Shown piece by piece: positions 12,601 to 25,646 of a stretch of DNA of 64,000 nt. A program made the translations under genes and the position numbers. Each line of letters opens with the position of its first letter. Position 1 is the first letter of the stretch. Below the pieces are notes generated by a model that made no database searches, was not told where the DNA came from, and saw nothing but the letters and a program-made list of their open reading frames with translations. The stretch comes from Protula sp. h YS-2021 (Eukaryota; Annelida; Polychaeta; Sabellida; Serpulidae): contig OX457028.1 in assembly GCA_949752745.1 (NCBI GenBank), positions 24,616,927 through 24,680,926 of the forward strand. Reading direction: 5' to 3'.

Positions 12601-15600
12601 TTCTTTGTCTTGTCAAAACCAGTTTTCAGATTACGGTATCAAGACTTCTTCGTTTTGAGATTCAATTCCTTTTAGCATATTTGCATCGATTCATAGATTT
12701 ACAATCAATAGAAACACAGCCCAATGTACAAAGTCAACACTGAAAAAAGGGGAATTTGTAAGAACCACTAACCAATAACTGATTGTTATTTGAAACAAGC
12801 ATATCAAATGTTTATCGAAATGCACGGATTATATCTAAGGACCAGGAGAAAGAAAGTAATAACAGTGGCGGACGAAAAATATTCTAAAAAACTGTAGAAG
12901 ATGTAACATAGTTAATTATGACTACTAATGGCAGATTATTACTGCATCATATTGCTAAAAGTTTGTTTTCTTAAATCAGAAAAGGCTAGAAAATTTTCTT
13001 AGAATATCTGTTACTCTTTGTTTAGAAGTCATTCACGCAGTCATGGCTAAAACGGTGTACTTAAATCTACTGCAAATTTCTAAAGATAAACAAGTGGGAG
13101 GAAATCAGTGTGCCGTTAATTATGCAACCAATATATTTATGAAGTAATAACACATGCAATTTTATTCCCTGTTATTTGTGTAGTAAGTATTGATAAAATG
13201 ACACTGACATGGATATATATGACTGTAAATCTCTTACGAAAATAACTTAATCTTAAACTGTCTTAAATTTGTTCAAGTCAAGGTATTACAATGTCACACA
13301 GTTGGGATTAGTGTTTAAATGTGTTACACTGGCACTCTCGCAAATGTCTGCTCTTTTGACATTATTATTGTGTGCTCATGCTGTCCTGGCAATTATTCAT
13401 CTCGAAGGGTGAAAAATATCTTCATGCAATAGTACAAACCATTTATGACAAAGCATAAGTAGTCATGTCCATGAATATTCAACAATGCATCAATGGAAAA
13501 CAATATTTATATTTCCCGATGCTTATGCTTTGTTCATTTGCTTATTTGCGATATATGTATAGTGAAATAAAGGATGAAAAATTACACCTGCCATTGCTTT
13601 ATCGCTTAAAAAACTTAAAATGTCGACTTCCTTAGAGAAATTAACCAAAATTAACACTTATCATTTCTAAATTTGAAATCCATCGATTTGCAGCCAAACA
13701 CCTGTGAATTGCTTATCAACTTAATAATATACGAATTACATTATAGCTATATTTCTTCACAAAACGATTTCACTTTGCTTTTGATTTAAATAAATATTTG
13801 TTATATAAATTGTCGCAAGAGATTTTGCTCTTCTAATTAGTGCCAAAAAGATGTACACTCACTATAAATAATTTATTTCATGTTGCCCCGACATTGCAAT
13901 CCTCAATAACAACGAACCTATATATTGGTAATAAAGTGTGGACTGAAACTGAACAATAAACTTGCCATGTATATTTTACTTAGTTGCTTGACACAGACAA
14001 TGTAACAAAAGACAGCTCAGGCCAAATGCATTTCCATATAAAACATTCTTCCCCTCAACAAAAGCGTTCGGGGAATCCTACTTCTTTTTTTATTTTTTTC
14101 CTTTCAATTATTAAGCAATTATTTGTGTAAAAGGAACCAGATGACACCTAAATATTGGACGTACAGCAGCACAATAATAGGGTTTACATTTTTACTCGAA
14201 CTTTAGAGTTTGTTAAAAGTATTGAGACTAAACAAAACAGCCGTCTGATGTGTAGCACTTTGCCAGTTGCTGCAATTATGACAGCTTTTAACGGTTTTTT
14301 ATTTAGCTTCGCTTTCAGCCTAGCGATACAAGGCTACATGTTTTTTTCTTCAAACACAAAATATTAAAAAACCAACGTTTTTTTACATTTTTTTTGTTAA
14401 CAGACTTTTTCAGTGCTACGGCATGATAAACAAAAGACTTTACAATGGCGTAGATACTTCACCCAACGCCGAGTATTATGTGCTTTTTAGGGAATATAGC
14501 AATTTTTCAGTTTTAAATGTGCATTTCAGTGGAACTATAAGTTGAAAAGCACAGCTTAAGTGTTTAAGTTACATTTATCCATAAATATCCTGGCTAGAAG
14601 AATAGTTATGAGTTATAAACAAAAATGTTTTGAGACATCTTCTTATATAAACCCTAAAATGGTACTCTTTTGTTTACATTTATAATTAACTTTTTTCTGT
14701 TTCTTGTACTAATTTATTTATCCAATCTTGAAACAGCCTCCGAACGTGTATGTACAATAATTTGCGTTATCCAACAGGCTGGACATTTTTCATTTCATCG
14801 AATTTTTCGACATTGTTATCTGCCGCATAATTTTATGTACTGTTTCATAGTTGATCATTTTGTATTTCACATTTTTAGTTAATGTAGTTAGCATGGTTTC
14901 CATCTGGTATGCAGCTCGGTTGTATATATTAATTTTTATGAGGGCCCAATATATGTCTTTGGACTTCAGGTGTTGAATATCTTTTTGATGTGATTATGTT
15001 TCCAAGTAGTCATTTCCACTCTACTGGAATTGCTTGATTAAGCTTATTTGATACAAGATCTCATACTCCACTTTAATTTTTTTCTTTGACTTTCAATGCT
15101 TTCATCATTTCAAACTCTGCATTTAAAGCACGTTTATTATGAGTTAAACTGTTAGTTATCAGTTCAGGATACATGGAGACATGGAGCATATTTTGAGTAG
15201 AAAATTAAGGGTAAGCAATTTTATACAGAGTTAATGCTAAAGCTGTGTTCATTCTGTAGGATTCCTCTTACCTAATTTCTGAGTCACAGCAAATAACGAA
15301 TAATCAAATGTTTTTAAGCCGCCATTTTCATAGCCTTGTATTAAGACTCGACTTTGCGTCCTCGAGGGCTTATTGTTTCAAAAGAAATCATTTTGCAGTG
15401 TGTCAATTTCGCCAGTAAGGCTTTTGCGCACATGTAATACGTTTCTGATGCATAAAATGCATGTGAGGGCTAAGTTTGTTTAAATTGTAATTTTGTTCAT
15501 GCAAAGTAAGGTGGTATTTTGACCATTTGGCAGTTTGAAGTTTATCTCTGCGATTAATTTCCTATTTTGTGCTTGCTCGTTGTTGAAAAATCTAAATCCA

Positions 15601-15730
15601 AAGCAATAATCTCATCGTTTGACCATTTAAATCTAAAAAGTGTCTTTTCTAATTATTTTACGGCCGCTTTTCCAGTTTGTAGCACTTCTGATTTCTCAAT
15701 ATTTATCTTCAAGCCAGATATGTAAAAGAA
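9640..15730. other. Long non-coding stretch
   Basis: Six kilobases with no supported exon, RNA gene or obvious element. Base composition is uniformly AT-rich, and open frames are short and show no coding character. Confidence 0.55.
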
Positions 15731-15732
15731 TA

Positions 15733-16428
15733 CAGTAAAAACCTGTATATTACAAATAACCCCTAACTAACTGAGTTTTTGTCCCAAATAGTAAGGTGTC
15801 CCTAATATACAGGTTGGGGTTTAATTGATGATAACAAAATATGACTACTAACGATAAAGCTTTTTTTATTCCATCTTTTCTCACGCCTAGTCAAACAATA
15901 AAGTGAATATAAATACATAATAATGGCAAAATAAATTCGTTAGTCCATCAACGCGTCTTTTATACATGTTGCTAAGCCCAGAGATGGCATTTTAAACTCG
16001 ATGTATCATAATTTCAAAGAACAAGGGATTCAACTCTTGGTAGGAAGACTTAACAAAACTGTCACTAATTGTGCCCCTCTGATCTCTCTTGTCTAAATAC
16101 CCTCTACACATCCTGTTTTGTGTAGCCTGATAATCTGGAAGGGGTAAGCACTCACCCCGAAATGTTGGCAAACAATGCTCTGAAGAATCTTATGTCCTTT
16201 GTTTACTTTGAAAGACACAAAACAGCTGCCTCTAATATGCAGGTTAATTACAGTGTAAAACTCGACTTACGGGCAAAAAACTGTCCGTAGTCCTTCATTG
16301 CGAGGTGTCCTTATTATACAGGTTTTTTGGTACAGAAGTCATTGGGATTTCAAAAGAGACTGACGTAGACTGTCTCTAATTCTCAGGTGTCCCTAATATA
16401 CAGGTTGCCCTTAAGGCAGATTTTACTG
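15733..16428. mobile_element. pogo-like element or composite, 696 bp
   Basis: The left end CAGTAAAAACCTG and the right end CAGATTTTACTG are both flanked by TA. Inside, the words GGTGTCCxTAxTATACAGGTT recur three times (about 15,793, 16,305 and 16,387), along with GTCCCAAATAG. This suggests a larger member of the CAGTAAAACCT family, or two or three copies inserted next to or into each other. No transposase is visible. Confidence 0.6.
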
Positions 16429-16429
16429 T

Positions 16430-17435
16430 AATAAAAAAACATTTAACGCAATTCTTGTGAAGACAGAATATATCACTGATTAACAAAGTTGTGTCATCAG
16501 CTAGTAAATTAATTTATTTTGTACTTTTGAACAGTTACAACTGTATGCTTTTTGTTCTAGATGCTGACATTACCAAGACTTCAACTGTAACAATGAATAA
16601 AAGTGAGGAGACAGGGTCGCCTTTGCCGTTACGTATTTCAAAATATTTGCTTGAATGGCCATTCTTTATTCTACAACTTTCTAAAAACTAACTCTGCGCA
16701 ACGTCTTACATTCTCGCCCAAACTGAAATGTTTTAATACATGGTCAGTCAAATTCCAATTTAATTTATGAAAAGATGCTTCCAAAACTATGAATGCCAGC
16801 AAGCCTTCATGATTTCCCCGATTTAGAAAGTCAATTTGGCTAACATTTTATAGAATGTTCAAGCGTATGAAGTGCTCTTAGAAGACCACGCTGTTAGCCT
16901 TTTTCTTAATTGGCTATTAATTTGGTGAATAGACTATCCTTACTTCGGGAACAGAGGCAGAGTGTATTTGACATTGTCATGACAACATAACTACGCTACA
17001 GAAAGCATCGCACATGTGTGCAAAAAATATGTAATTTATAAGAGAATAGATTGTATCAAAAATCGTGAAATAAAAATAAAACCACAGTCGAGTTTGGACT
17101 GACCTGAAAAGCCTCCACTGTGCACTGTTCGTATTCGCCTTGCAAGCTCGTTTTAGTAGGTACAGACTGAGGGATGGTTTTTCAGATCAGTCCAAAGGCT
17201 CACGTGGTCTTTTCATTGTATGTTTCTTTGTCTCATTCCATAAACATATGGAATTAATATCTATATAAAATAGGCAAGTTGGTCAGATTGTGACACTTTT
17301 AAAACTTAACAGTCTTAAGCGGCTGCTTCCATCCAGACACGATGTCCGAATACTTAATCGCGTCTGTAGCACAGACTGAGGCAAAATATGGTCAGCTGAG
17401 CTCGAATAAAAGTAAGAACGTTCTGGGTAAACTGT
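16430..17435. other. Non-coding stretch
   Basis: No supported gene. Two near-complementary segments at about 17,080-17,125 and 17,170-17,215 (GTTTGGACTGACCTGAAAAG, then GATCAGTCCAAAGG) may be the ends of a short degraded inverted-repeat element. Confidence 0.4.
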
Positions 17436-17437
17436 GT

Positions 17438-17770
17438 TTATGCTGCTTCGTTTCCCGATTGAACAATACATGGCGACAGACTGTCAGAGAGTGGCAAGTT
17501 CATAACGTCACTGGAAGGCTCTGGTTGTGCGTCGGGTTGCTGCGTGTCACTTCGATCTGGATTGGTTGCGCTCTCCTCACTGCTGTCGTTGCCTTTTATC
17601 TCGCTTACTGCTTGAAAGACACGCTGGTTGGCTAATCTGAGTTTTAGAACCTTCGAGACAGCGTTGTCAGTAAGGGAGAGGCTATTCACATGCAAGAAGT
17701 CCTCTCTTATGAGCACTTCTGCAGTCTTAGTCGTCAAGAGCCTTTTCTTTGCCCATTCTCAAACGATCTC
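17438..17770 (-). pseudogene. Possible SAM-like domain fragment
   Basis: The minus strand reads EWAKKRLLTTKTAEVLIRED, then SLSLTDNAVSKVLKLRLANQ and RVFQAVSEIKG, followed by a Ser/Asp/Pro-rich tail. The spacing of hydrophobic residues, with a leucine near the end of helix 4 followed by a GQR-like ANQR turn, resembles SAM-like modules often attached to transposon or regulatory proteins. A stop interrupts the frame just upstream (LFEIV*EWAKK), and the N-terminal continuation shifts frame. I read it as a decayed fragment, but the domain call rests on pattern only. Confidence 0.3.
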
Positions 17771-18400
17771 AAATAGCAGCTTCGGTCTGGTACTCTTGGC
17801 TCTTTTGAATGTTGGTGTATACAAGTAGCTGATAACTTTTCTGTGAGCCAAAATTTTGGTCGCTGAAAGAACTTGATGTGACAGTTCCCTATTCTGCACG
17901 GCCGTGAATGCTGAAAAAGCGTGAAACCCTGGTCAATGAGTACAAAGGCGACGCGTAGAGGCATGGCGAAATGGCGATAAGATATCTGGATTGGAATTGG
18001 CGCTAAGATATCTCCCTTTTTACGGACACAGTGAACGTGCCAAAAAGCAAACGCCCACTACCGCCTTAAACGAAAATAAACAAGCGTTACTTTATTCATT
18101 ATAATTTCGCGTGATTCTTTATAACTTAGTCAGACTGCGACCATATTGTTCTAATAGCAAGTTACTTTTTTATGAAGCCTTGAAGTAGATGTCGACCGGA
18201 AGTGCTCTCAGAAAGTCCCTTCTGGGATACATTTGCATAATGGTCAGCTACTTATCAACGCTGGTTTTCCCTTTGAAGTTGAAGGTGATACGCTCCAAGA
18301 TCTAAATGCATATTATGAACGTTAAACTTTCAAAAGCTTCTGAGTACGATATTTCAGCGCTCATCTTAGCAAACTGAAAGCTCTTCAAACTGGCACATAC

Positions 18401-18556
18401 CTGAAATTCTTTGTACATCTCAGTGTCAACAGTTGTTAGCTTAAGAGTAAGAAAACCGTTTGGCCGCAAAAAGTGTTCTACGCACGCAGTGTGTAGAATC
18501 AACACTGTTGAGAACAGCGTCAAACGCACAACTCTGATATTTGCCTCTAATGGCAT
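18401..18556 (-). CDS. Candidate first exon with signal peptide, gene unknown
   Basis: From an ATG at 18556 the minus strand encodes 52 residues. They start MPLEANIRVVR, then a hydrophobic stretch LTLFSTVLILHTA, and end EMYKEFQ. The frame ends at a consensus donor CAG|GTATGT on a complete codon. Signal-peptide features plus a perfect donor suggest a secreted or membrane protein's first exon. No matching downstream exon was found to the left, so this may be chance or an orphan exon. Confidence 0.3.
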
Positions 18557-18559
18557 CTT

Positions 18560-19785
18560 TGGAAACTAGACGAGTCTTCATTCACCTTTACCTTTTAAAT
18601 ATAATGCTTTGCCTTCGGCTGAGCTTGGATCTCAGTTATGTTTGTGAGCGAAACACTGATAAGCGTTATACGAAGATTCTACTGTTTTACCATTTACAAT
18701 TCATGTCGTGTTGAGATGTTTAGTTGTATTGAACAGTAACAGTTAATAAGTCCAGAATTCCGCATTGGTACTGATTTCAGAAGATAATAAACCATTTCAG
18801 TACAGTCCCGTCTTTCACGCTGGGATGTTTCTCAGTGGCTCCACCTTGTATTCCTGTCAATGTATGCAGTGTGTCCGGGGAGTGGTGGGGTGGGGATGGA
18901 GGGAGGGGGACTTGGTGTCATGTGTGTCACCATGCGTGGTCAAATTACATGGAGAAATGGGGAACAATTGTTAGGCCATACGTGGTCTGCGCGGAGGGCC
19001 AATTTAGTTACAAAAAAGGGGTTATTTTCATTCAGTATTCTGCATTTTCACAAAAGGTTTTTTCGGAACTGCACTGCGTATGGTTAAATAAGGGGGCATT
19101 ACTTGAAACTTAGCACTCCGCGTTTGGGGGTCGTTTTAAAAAGTCATGGAAAGGCTATAGCAACCAGCTGAGTTACCATGCCTGTCCATGTGAGTGCCAC
19201 CAAGAGATTGAGGAGGGGGGCGTATACTGATCGCATTGTTTAACAAGCGATTTGACCTTGCAATCTCGCCAGTTAATATAAAGTTCGAGAGTGCATGTTG
19301 ACTGGAACTAAGGTCATTCCACTTATTGCGTCTTGGCACAAACACTGATGTAAGGATTTATGGCCGCTCTAATTTATTCTACATTCCAATTAACACATTT
19401 TCAAGCCTATCAGCTGGGCACACATACGTGAAGAGTTTTCCAATGACATTTTAAAATATCAGTTGAAACATGGCTGCTCACCACTAGAAATATTCCACTA
19501 AATAAAATTTCACTTCCATTTCAAGCAGGAAAAATGCATTAAAGTCGAGCTGAGCCCCCCAAATTCGAGAAAACATTTTGTCTCCATAGCAGTAAGAAGC
19601 TCTCAAGGACACGACTCCAGCAAAGGCCATCGTTTTTGGTTCTTGACGAGTCTTTTGCAATAAACCCCGTCCTTTACAATTAGTACAGTAATAGCAAATT
19701 GAGATGCAACGCATTTACTGTTTCCCGCTGGAAATACTGGGAGCGCAAAACGAGTGCTTCAGAAAAAATATTCAGTTCGTTTCGC
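18560..19785. other. Non-coding stretch
   Basis: No supported gene. A G-rich patch (GGGGTGGGGATGGAGGG) lies at about 18,887-18,905. Confidence 0.5.
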
Positions 19786-19986
19786 CATCATCATCATCAT
19801 CATCATCATCATCACCCCACCTCCCCCCCCCCCCCCCCCACAATAATAATGATGATGGTGATCATCATCATCGTCATTTTCGCCGTCATCATTATCATCA
19901 CCATTGTTATTGTCATTAACATCATCCTTCCATCACAGTTATTCTTATTCTTATTCTTATTCTTATTCTTATTCTTATTCTTCTTC

Positions 19987-20041
<55 letters not shown>
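19786..20041. repeat. Compound microsatellite (CAT)n, poly-C, (TTCTTA)n, (TTA)n
   Basis: Successive blocks: CAT triplets from 19,789, a C tract at about 19,825-19,839, imperfect ATC/ATT triplets, hexamer TTCTTA from about 19,938, and a TTA/TAT run to 20,041. Open frames across it encode only homopolymers. Confidence 0.9.
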
Positions 20042-20044
20042 TGG

Positions 20045-21650
20045 TGTTGTTGTCGTTGTTTGCTTGTTTGTTTATATTTGCTACTCATCTTTGTCATCCT
20101 TAAGCAAGTCATGCAGTAAGCAGCAGGAGGAAAATACTAAAACACTTAAAGGGCTACCCTGCGGGATGCTTGTCATTTGCAAGTAAATAATCACAAATAA
20201 TCCCCTGCGGATTATAGGAAACCAATGTGTTGCCTCGCCGTAGCAAACTGTGTAAGCAAACCTTAATATCATTAACGGCCACGTTTGCTCCTCAACGGGT
20301 CGTAAAAGGTGACAGAAACGACGCCTTAAAAATCACACATAAAAAGAAACAAGTGTTCTGGTTTATAGTAGGGCATCGGCAACTTGCCATTTCTAATTAG
20401 GGACGCTTTTCGGGAATGCTCTTCTGTCACACCAACTGTCGCCTGCTTACTTTTGGAGTTCGTCAGACTTTGTTTTCTTTATCCACCAAACGACAGCGTC
20501 GCACAATCGCTCTTCATCATTTGCCGGCAGACTTGTATTCGTCCAAAAATCAAAACTTACATGTTGTAAATTTTCTTCTCGCGATCATCAAAATTTTTGA
20601 TGTCGAGCAACACACACATATATATATAATACATTACAGAATTCTATTCTTTCTCAGACCACTATTTATGTTATTCATGTTATTACCATCTGGTACCATT
20701 GTACAAAAAACCACGACGATAGAAAAAACCTGTTTGAGCGCGAATGTCGCAAAATTTTGCACATTTATACCCCCATGCACTATTATTCTGCCATAACTGT
20801 GACTCGTTCTAGCGATGTCTTTTTTTTCATTCAGTTGCAATATGTGTATATTAATGAGCAGGTTCAAACACTCAGACTTTGTGATTGGTATACGCCTTAT
20901 CTCCAATTTCACATTTTAAGCAGCTGAAAAAAAGCAGGCAGGTAAAATTTTTAAAGCAGTTGAACCGACCCATCCAACAATTTTTTCATACGTTCTAAAT
21001 TTAGTCACTTTTAGGAAGCTTAAAAATTTCCCTGAAAGAAACCTTTTTAACCAAAAAGATACCCAGTTGACCCCACCGCCAAGCATCTTTTCACCCCGGG
21101 CGCCCTTCTTCCGTTTCCTCTTGCACCTTGCCACCACCAACATATTTCAGAAAGTATCAACAGCGGTATATTTGAAAGCAGTAGAAGAACAGTACCATTC
21201 TGAAATGCACTGCAGACTCCCTTTTTCTCTGTAACCGAAGTCATTATTGTCTGCAGCTGCTACAAAAAGTCAGTTCAACTGCGTTACATCAGCCCTTGGT
21301 TTATGCGGAGCCCTTGGAAGTTTCTGAAAGACCGACAGCTATTTAAGTAACATCCGCGGCATCACAAAGTAACATCACAAAAGTTAACTTCCAGTTAACT
21401 GATTCCTTTAACTGCTCCTTTTGCAACCGGAACGTTCGAAACGTTATCAGTAAATTTGACATGTGTAACAAACTCATTTTACCTAACATTGTTTACTTGA
21501 AATGGCTAGTTCAACAGATTTTCTCTGATAGGAATACAGTTAACTACGCAGTTAACTTTTGTTGATGCTTCCCTCCTCGCCAGACCATCGGCATGTTACA
21601 ATTTTACTTTTTCTCGAAACCGTTAAAGTTATTTGAATCCATCTATCTGC
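20045..21650. other. Non-coding stretch
   Basis: No supported gene. The block 20,920-21,240 has long minus-strand frames but no recognisable protein features. Confidence 0.5.
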
Positions 21651-21705
21651 CTCTTTCTCCCTCTCTGTCTCTATCTGTCTATCTCTGTCTGTTTCTCTCT
21701 CTCCC

Positions 21706-21756
<51 letters not shown>

Positions 21757-21759
21757 CTC

Positions 21760-21806
<47 letters not shown>
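21650..21806. repeat. Polypyrimidine microsatellite (TTTC)n followed by (TC)n
   Basis: CTGTCTCTAT-type imperfect repeats lead into TTTC tetramers (about 21,707-21,755) and then a nearly pure TC run to 21,804. The whole tract is pyrimidine on the plus strand. Confidence 0.9.
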
Positions 21807-21998
21807 TTGAGGAATTTCTTTTGAGTTAGAGTTAGGAGATACACATGCGTCTCGGAGCGGAGGAGACTTGGGTGACAGCTGTGCATATCACTTATAGCTT
21901 GATGATGCGACACAGTATTTTCAATATTTACAAGTAAAAGTGCTTAATATCAACTATATACCTGTTAGGCCATATAACACGACGTGATTTTTGAAGTC

Positions 21999-22517
21999 GA
22001 ATCCCGGTCATCTGCCCCCCCGGTCAACTGCCCCCCTGTCATCTGCCCCCTTTTTTTCAACCCGGTCGACTGCCCCCCCCCCCCCCTTCAAAGTGGAGGG
22101 GTGGTCGCTTGCCCCCTCCATATACTATTTTTTCTTGGGTTCTTGGCTTACAAAGATACAATAAATAAAATTATATTTATTTTATTGAATGTATTGCAAC
22201 TCGGTAAATTGCAATTCACCAACAGGAAACTAATTGCAATAAGAATTGCAATTAGTTTACGGATCAGTCTCTCCTAAGATCAATATTGGTGAATAGATCA
22301 ATGAAGGTCAATTGTTTCAGAGACGAAGTAGACGGGAACATCACAATTGCCTAATTTTTTCAAGAATTTTTTTCCACTAAAAAAAGAGGGGGGCAGATGA
22401 CGACCCCGTCAAATTGCAGGTTGGGGGGGGGGGGGCAGTCGATCGGGTTGCAAAAGAGAGGGGGGCAGTTGACTGGGGAGGCAGTTGGCCGGGGGGGGGG
22501 GCAGATGACCGTTTACC
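21999..22517. mobile_element. Miniature element with iterated GGTCATCTGCCCCC ends, copy 1
   Basis: The left end repeats GGTCATCTGCCCCCC / GGTCAACTGCCCCCC / GTCATCTGCCCCC / GGTCGACTGCCCC. The right end carries the same words inverted, starting from GGGGGGCAGATGACCG. The sequence TTTGAAGTC immediately flanks both sides (21,990-21,998 and 22,518-22,526) and is a candidate 9-bp target duplication. The core is AT-rich and non-coding. A diverged second copy is at 47,826-48,406. I do not recognise the superfamily. Confidence 0.75.
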
Positions 22518-22529
22518 TTTGAAGTCAGA

Positions 22530-24050
22530 TCCTTTAGGGGTTGGGGTCCTTTCAACACGTAATGTCGCCAACTGTGTGTCACGTGGCGATATTTACACAA
22601 CCGGTAATCTTAAAAAACGAGTATCCATGAGATAACAATTTCAGAATTCTTTTTGTATTTTAGTTTCAACGCGAGAAAGGTTGATGAAAAGTTCGGTGAA
22701 TCGAAGATTTCCTCGAAAGGTGATTTTACGGCGTGCCGGTTTTTAAGGCCAGGGGGCTATGTAATGTTAAAATACTTCGAACATAAGGAGCAAAGAACAA
22801 TAAGAGCCAGCATCACAAAAACATAATAAAAACGTACTTCACCCTGTCCTCCCGTGGACAGTGAACCAGGATGATTATTTGGTTCAATCACCCGCCAAAA
22901 TAATAATGTTTACCACGAAACACAATGAGTCTGCTGTTCCAATAAACGATATTAAACCCTGTGTTAACGTCAGTGGATTACAAATCAGGCGCGACATTAA
23001 ACGGTGCAAATGAAGAGAGATAAAAGCTAAAAAAAATGCTTTGTAAATGAAAAAAAAGGATGAAAAATACTGCGAATCTTTCCAGGCCTAACAGCTCAAA
23101 GCAGGGGTCAATTTATTGCGACGGGTGTAACTTCTCACCATAGGAAATTTTTTTTTTTGGCTTCAAAGGAATAAGGGTGTTCCTCCACAGTAAAGCCAGT
23201 ACACCCCCCTCCCGACACACATACACATAGAGACCCTCTGATTTGATTTCTTGGAAGGAAAATGTATTCAAGTTTGTCTTGGTTATAATATCAAACTTCT
23301 TTCCTACACATGCAATAACATTTAAAACATCGATGGCTTGTACCACCGGAACCTTGTACTGGTGTTTCCTCTTAAACATTGCTTTTCATGGCTAAAAAAA
23401 TGAATAAATAAATAAACAAGATAAATTAAAAACACAAGTCTAACTAGGTTCTCCCACAAGTACACTTTTTACCTAAACTTCAATTTGAAATTTGAATTAA
23501 ATTACCTGTTCATCCTGTTCTCTCACTCATCAAATTGAAATTTTATTAATGACATGTATAAGAAAAATACGTTCCATCTTACGTCTGGGAAATGATTGGA
23601 TTTTATGGTATTTATATTTTTAATTAAAGCTGTTATACCTTAAGTTACTTCGATATAGACATAGAATGAAATTAAATAATTATGCCGTATTGTTATTCGC
23701 ATGATTACACGATATTCCAAAACTGACATTGCAAAACCTCAACTAATTTACAGTTGTTCGTGGGGAAAAACTGTACGCAGTTAATGCATATCGCGATGCT
23801 GTTGATCTAATTTGCCAGAGCTATTGTTACGAGCAGAACATGACCTGAATACTGCATTTTATGGGTCTGTACAATTATGAAAGAGATGCCTTTGAATGCT
23901 GTGATCCTGAACTGCGTCATACTGATTTTAGTTGCCTTAAACAATGCAGAGGACTCGGAAACTATGACAAACCGCCATGCTACACTTGGTACTCTGAAAG
24001 GAGGAACATCCTTTAAAAGCCCATTGAAGGAAAGGATGCCATAGTTGAAG
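22530..24050. other. Non-coding stretch
   Basis: No supported gene or element. Confidence 0.5.
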
Positions 24051-24075
24051 AGAACAGAAATATACCAATCAACGT

Positions 24076-24089
24076 TTATCATCATCATA

Positions 24090-24170
<81 letters not shown>

Positions 24171-24371
24171 TCTTCTTCTTCATCATCATCATCATCATCA
24201 TCATCATTCCCACCACCATCATCATCATAACCATCATTAGATTAATAATTATAATCATAATCATTATCATCATCATCATCATCATCATCATCACCATCAT
24301 TATCATCACTATCATCATCATTATCATCATCATGTTCTTCTTCTTCATCATCATCATCATCATCATCATTG

Positions 24372-24402
<31 letters not shown>

Positions 24403-24420
24403 TATCATCGTTACTAGCAG
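24076..24420. repeat. Long interrupted (ATC/CAT)n microsatellite
   Basis: About 340 bp of CAT/ATC triplets with ATAATC and TTCTTC interruptions, followed by GCA and AGT triplets to about 24,495. Frames across it read poly-Ile, poly-Ser or poly-Met and are artefacts. Confidence 0.95.
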
Positions 24421-24499
24421 CAGCAGCAGAAACAGCAGCATCATTATCAACATCATTATCTGGTAGTAGTATTAGTAGTAGCAGTAGTAGTAGTTCTAT

Positions 24500-25642
24500 G
24501 GATTGAAATTACTAACTAACAGTGAATTGATACACACTAAGACAAATGGCTAGTGCCGCTACTTTTGTTTTATAATTTGTTTAATGCCACACAGTTCCCT
24601 GTTGCATGATGTAGTTAATTTTAAAGGACACATATTCGTGAAAAGAATCCTAAAGGCGATTTGTGTATGACATGGGTTGGTGGGATTCAAGCACATGTCC
24701 ATGTGCACACATGCTAATGCATTTCCTGAGGATTATTCCTCCCAAAACCTCCTTTAAATTCCTGGAGCTCTGCATTAATTCATGTTAAGAGATGGCATCC
24801 AAAGCTTTCCAAAACTTGTTCTGGAATAAGATTTTTAAAAACTCCGAGTCTCAATGAGAGAAGTGAAAATAAGACAATTATTTGAGGATTAATTTTATCA
24901 ATCCAATCAAAACAGACACAAAAGTAGAAAAGACAACAGGAAATGACAACTCCTACACGATCAGACAGTGTCGGTGTTTTTATGATTGCATTCTGATTTT
25001 ATCTCAGAGTCAACAGTTTGCTAAACATCACAGTTTTTCCTTTAGGCAGTAGTTGCTTCGTTAAAGCGTGTGTTAACAGATGTATCTTAATTTAAACCAG
25101 TTGTTTGCTCTTTGATACAACGTAATAATTAATAATAATCAAAAAGGCGCGTTTCAACCCAAATTTTACCTTAAATATCCATCCATAAATCTGGCAAACA
25201 CAACAAATTTAAAATTTAAAAGAATGAAATGAAAAGTACACATATTATTGTATCTAAACTGCACTTAATAATTACAATACTGGATAACTGTCAAAATATA
25301 CACGACCCCAAGAAAGAACAACGCAGAGGGCACTACCGCCACGCCCCCTTCCCCCTCCCCCTCCCTAACGGGAATATGGTTGTGGTATTCAGCACTCTGT
25401 GGTCGGTAGCTAAGTTGTTTTAGGCACATCTTCAGAGGCTTTTATGTAAGACAGAAAAATGTGGACCGCATCACTGTGATTTTAGATTGTTCTGTTTTTT
25501 TACTTTTTTTTTTTTTTTTTTTTTTTTGCTGTTTTGGATGTGAGTAACGCGGCGGTGCAGACACCTGCATCTTTGAGTTTTGACATGGAGAAATAAAAAG
25601 TTTTGATTCTGACGATAAGTTGTCGGAGGCACCATGGGCTTG
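24500..25642. other. Non-coding stretch
   Basis: No supported gene. A poly-T tract lies at about 25,501-25,527. Confidence 0.5.
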
Positions 25643-25646
25643 TTAA

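Noticed and set aside
19699..20119. 134-codon frame with poly-His and poly-Leu
   Set aside because: It is compound microsatellite sequence, not a histidine-rich protein gene.
24045..24456. Long open frames on both strands reading poly-Ile/Ser and poly-Met
   Set aside because: They are translations of a CAT/ATC microsatellite, with no start context, splice pattern or non-repeat sequence.
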